In this document: positions 63,108 to 64,000 of the stretch, piece by piece
How the letters are laid out: every line of letters begins with the position of its first letter
How positions within the stretch are numbered: the stretch's first letter is position 1
Assembly (NCBI RefSeq): GCF_002741055.1
Contig: NZ_CP016809.1
Location: 5,434,501-5,498,500, forward strand
Origin: Paenibacillus ihbetae
Lineage (GTDB): Bacteria; Bacillota; Bacilli; Paenibacillales; Paenibacillaceae
Length of the DNA: 64,000 bases
Reading direction: 5' to 3'
Position numbers and translations under genes: made by a program
Notes under the pieces: generated by a model
The model's input: only the letters and a program-made list of their open reading frames with translations
What the model was told of the DNA's origin: nothing
The model's database searches: none

Positions 63108-63343
63108 TTGTATATTTTATCAAGACACAACACGTCTTTTAACTTTTAGAGGGGCGTTGTTTTTAGCAATGAATGAGGTATAGTTTGGAGCCATAGTGTG
63201 ATCATTTTGAAGGATTGTAATAATTCGATGAAGCTTTTTTTTTCGAGGTCAGTGTAAAATTTTCACGATTAAAAAGAATGTACATTCCTCTTTTGCTGCA
63301 CTGTTTTTTTATATTAGAATGTGCATGTGAAGCGAAATCAAAT

Positions 63344-63387
63344 AATAAGGAAAGTCACTTTCTGCTAAGAAAGTGACTTTCCTTATT
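63344..63387. repeat. orphan 19-bp perfect hairpin
   Basis: AATAAGGAAAGTCACTTTC (63344-63362) and its exact complement (63369-63387) flank a 6-base TGCTAA loop. It would serve as a strong terminator, but no gene ends near it on either strand. Confidence 0.8.
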
Positions 63388-63837
63388 ACGTCAATCATGG
63401 GGGGCATTTCTAGTTGAGAGTTCCGAGGAAGGGGATTGCTTGCAACTATCGATAACACTCTAGCGGATTAGGAACCCGAAAACAGCGAGATCATTAGAAA
63501 TCAAGTACATCTTCTATAAACTCCGTTGGTTATTGGTAGACAGATGACGCTCTGAGCTTTGAATCGCCTACAATCAGAGCCAAAACCAAGGAGCTCCTAC
63601 CTGTGTAGTGATAGGCGTAACCGTAGCAAATCTATAAGACGTTGAAAATCGGACTTCGTTTTAGTACATAGAGCCCCCTTGACTGCTGAACAACGGGTTG
63701 AATCCCCAAACCATGAATCGGGATGCTGTTGCTTTGAATCCCGATCATCATGGACCGCTTGCTTTGCAGGTACTACTATACGGAATAAGGGGAGTGACAC
63801 GATTTTTGCGACATTTCTCATTGTATAGTTACGTCTT

Positions 63838-63906
63838 CAGGCTGGATGTTAACTCGTATGTACGGTTGTATGAGAGGCCGGGGGGGAATCGCCCCTTCTA
63901 CTCGAT
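63838..63906 (+). ncRNA. possible 3' end (domains V-VI) of a decayed group II intron
   Basis: CAGGCTGGATGTTAACTCGTATGTACGGTT is reminiscent of domain V, and GAGAGGCCGGGGG...CGCCCC followed by TTCTACTCGAT resembles domain VI and the usual bacterial intron 3' boundary. The domain V base pairing is imperfect and no reverse transcriptase frame is upstream, so this would be a relic. Confidence 0.4.
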
Positions 63907-64000
63907 ACACAAATGATATAAACGATCATCAATAAAATTATTCAGATTGGCGTTGCTATGGGTTGATTTATTTTAGATAGTACAGCTATCTTGCCGGCCA

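Larger units (their letters stand above)
62635..64000. other. AT-rich, nearly gene-free end of the window
   Basis: About 1.37 kb without an intact gene. It holds a short MarR-like remnant (62955-63107), a 19-bp perfect hairpin (63344-63387), an ATCGGGAT/ATCCCGAT inverted repeat near 63717-63747 and a possible group II intron 3' end (63838-63906). The last 90 bases show nothing recognisable. Confidence 0.5.

Noticed and set aside
62635..64000. CRISPR array or tRNA genes in the gene-free end
   Set aside because: No regularly spaced repeats and no cloverleaf-like sequences were found on reading this interval.

Overview
The window looks like a chromosomal segment of a Paenibacillus-type, spore-forming Firmicute. 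This is inferred from gene order (ylbJ, ylbL, ylbM, ylbN-rpmF, fapR-plsX-fabHDG-acpP-fabF-rnc-smc-ftsY, ylxM-ffh-rpsP-khpA-rimM-trmD, rplS, lepB, rbgA, rnhB, ylqG/H, yraN), strong AGGAGG-type ribosome binding sites, frequent GTG/TTG starts, a FapR operator and sporulation genes. No rRNA, tRNA or CRISPR array was seen.

Layout. 1-5 kb holds small accessory genes: the tail of a MarR-like gene, a GNAT acetyltransferase, an SGNH esterase, a membrane-anchored TPR protein, an IS3 OrfA-like HTH protein, a YjcZ-type micropeptide, a secreted copper-amine-oxidase-N-like protein and an atypical SDR. 5-22.4 kb is conserved housekeeping: rsmD-coaD, sporulation protein YlbJ, the YlbL protease, tmcAL, ylbN-rpmF, the FapR-controlled type II fatty acid operon, rnc, smc and ftsY. 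22.4-28.5 kb, between ftsY and ylxM-ffh, is a probable surface or spore polysaccharide cluster: two DUF2642 proteins, a pyruvyl transferase, two glycosyltransferases and UDP-GlcNAc 2-epimerase, plus a hemolysin III-type membrane protein. 28.6-36.7 kb is the SRP/ribosome-maturation block, containing a BclA-C-like protein at 32.7-34.3 kb.

36.8-50.6 kb separates rbgA from rnhB, which are neighbours in Bacillus. It carries a fructan-use cassette: LacI regulator, two sugar permeases and a binding lipoprotein without their own ATPase, an intracellular GH32 enzyme, a ROK fructokinase and a 1273-residue secreted GH32 protein. The inferred flow is extracellular cleavage of levan or inulin, uptake of oligosaccharides, internal hydrolysis to fructose, then phosphorylation. 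A ydcF-like gene and a sigma-factor/peptidase-MA gene broken by a frameshift and a stop follow.

50.6-54.1 kb returns to conserved order (rnhB, ylqG, ylqH, yraN). Beyond yraN the window becomes a decaying accessory region that grows visibly AT-rich: two near-identical copies of an unrecognised 182-residue protein flanking a MalT-like LuxR regulator and a DUF4386 membrane protein, a truncated and frameshifted AIPR abortive-infection gene, an inverted and frameshifted fragment of comM (yifB), a small lipoprotein, a matrixin metalloprotease gene with two homopolymer frame breaks, and about 1.4 kb of nearly gene-free DNA with a perfect 19-bp hairpin and a possible group II intron 3' end. No intact new multi-gene system could be proven; the best undescribed candidates are the duplicated 182-residue family and the collagen-poor BclA-C protein.
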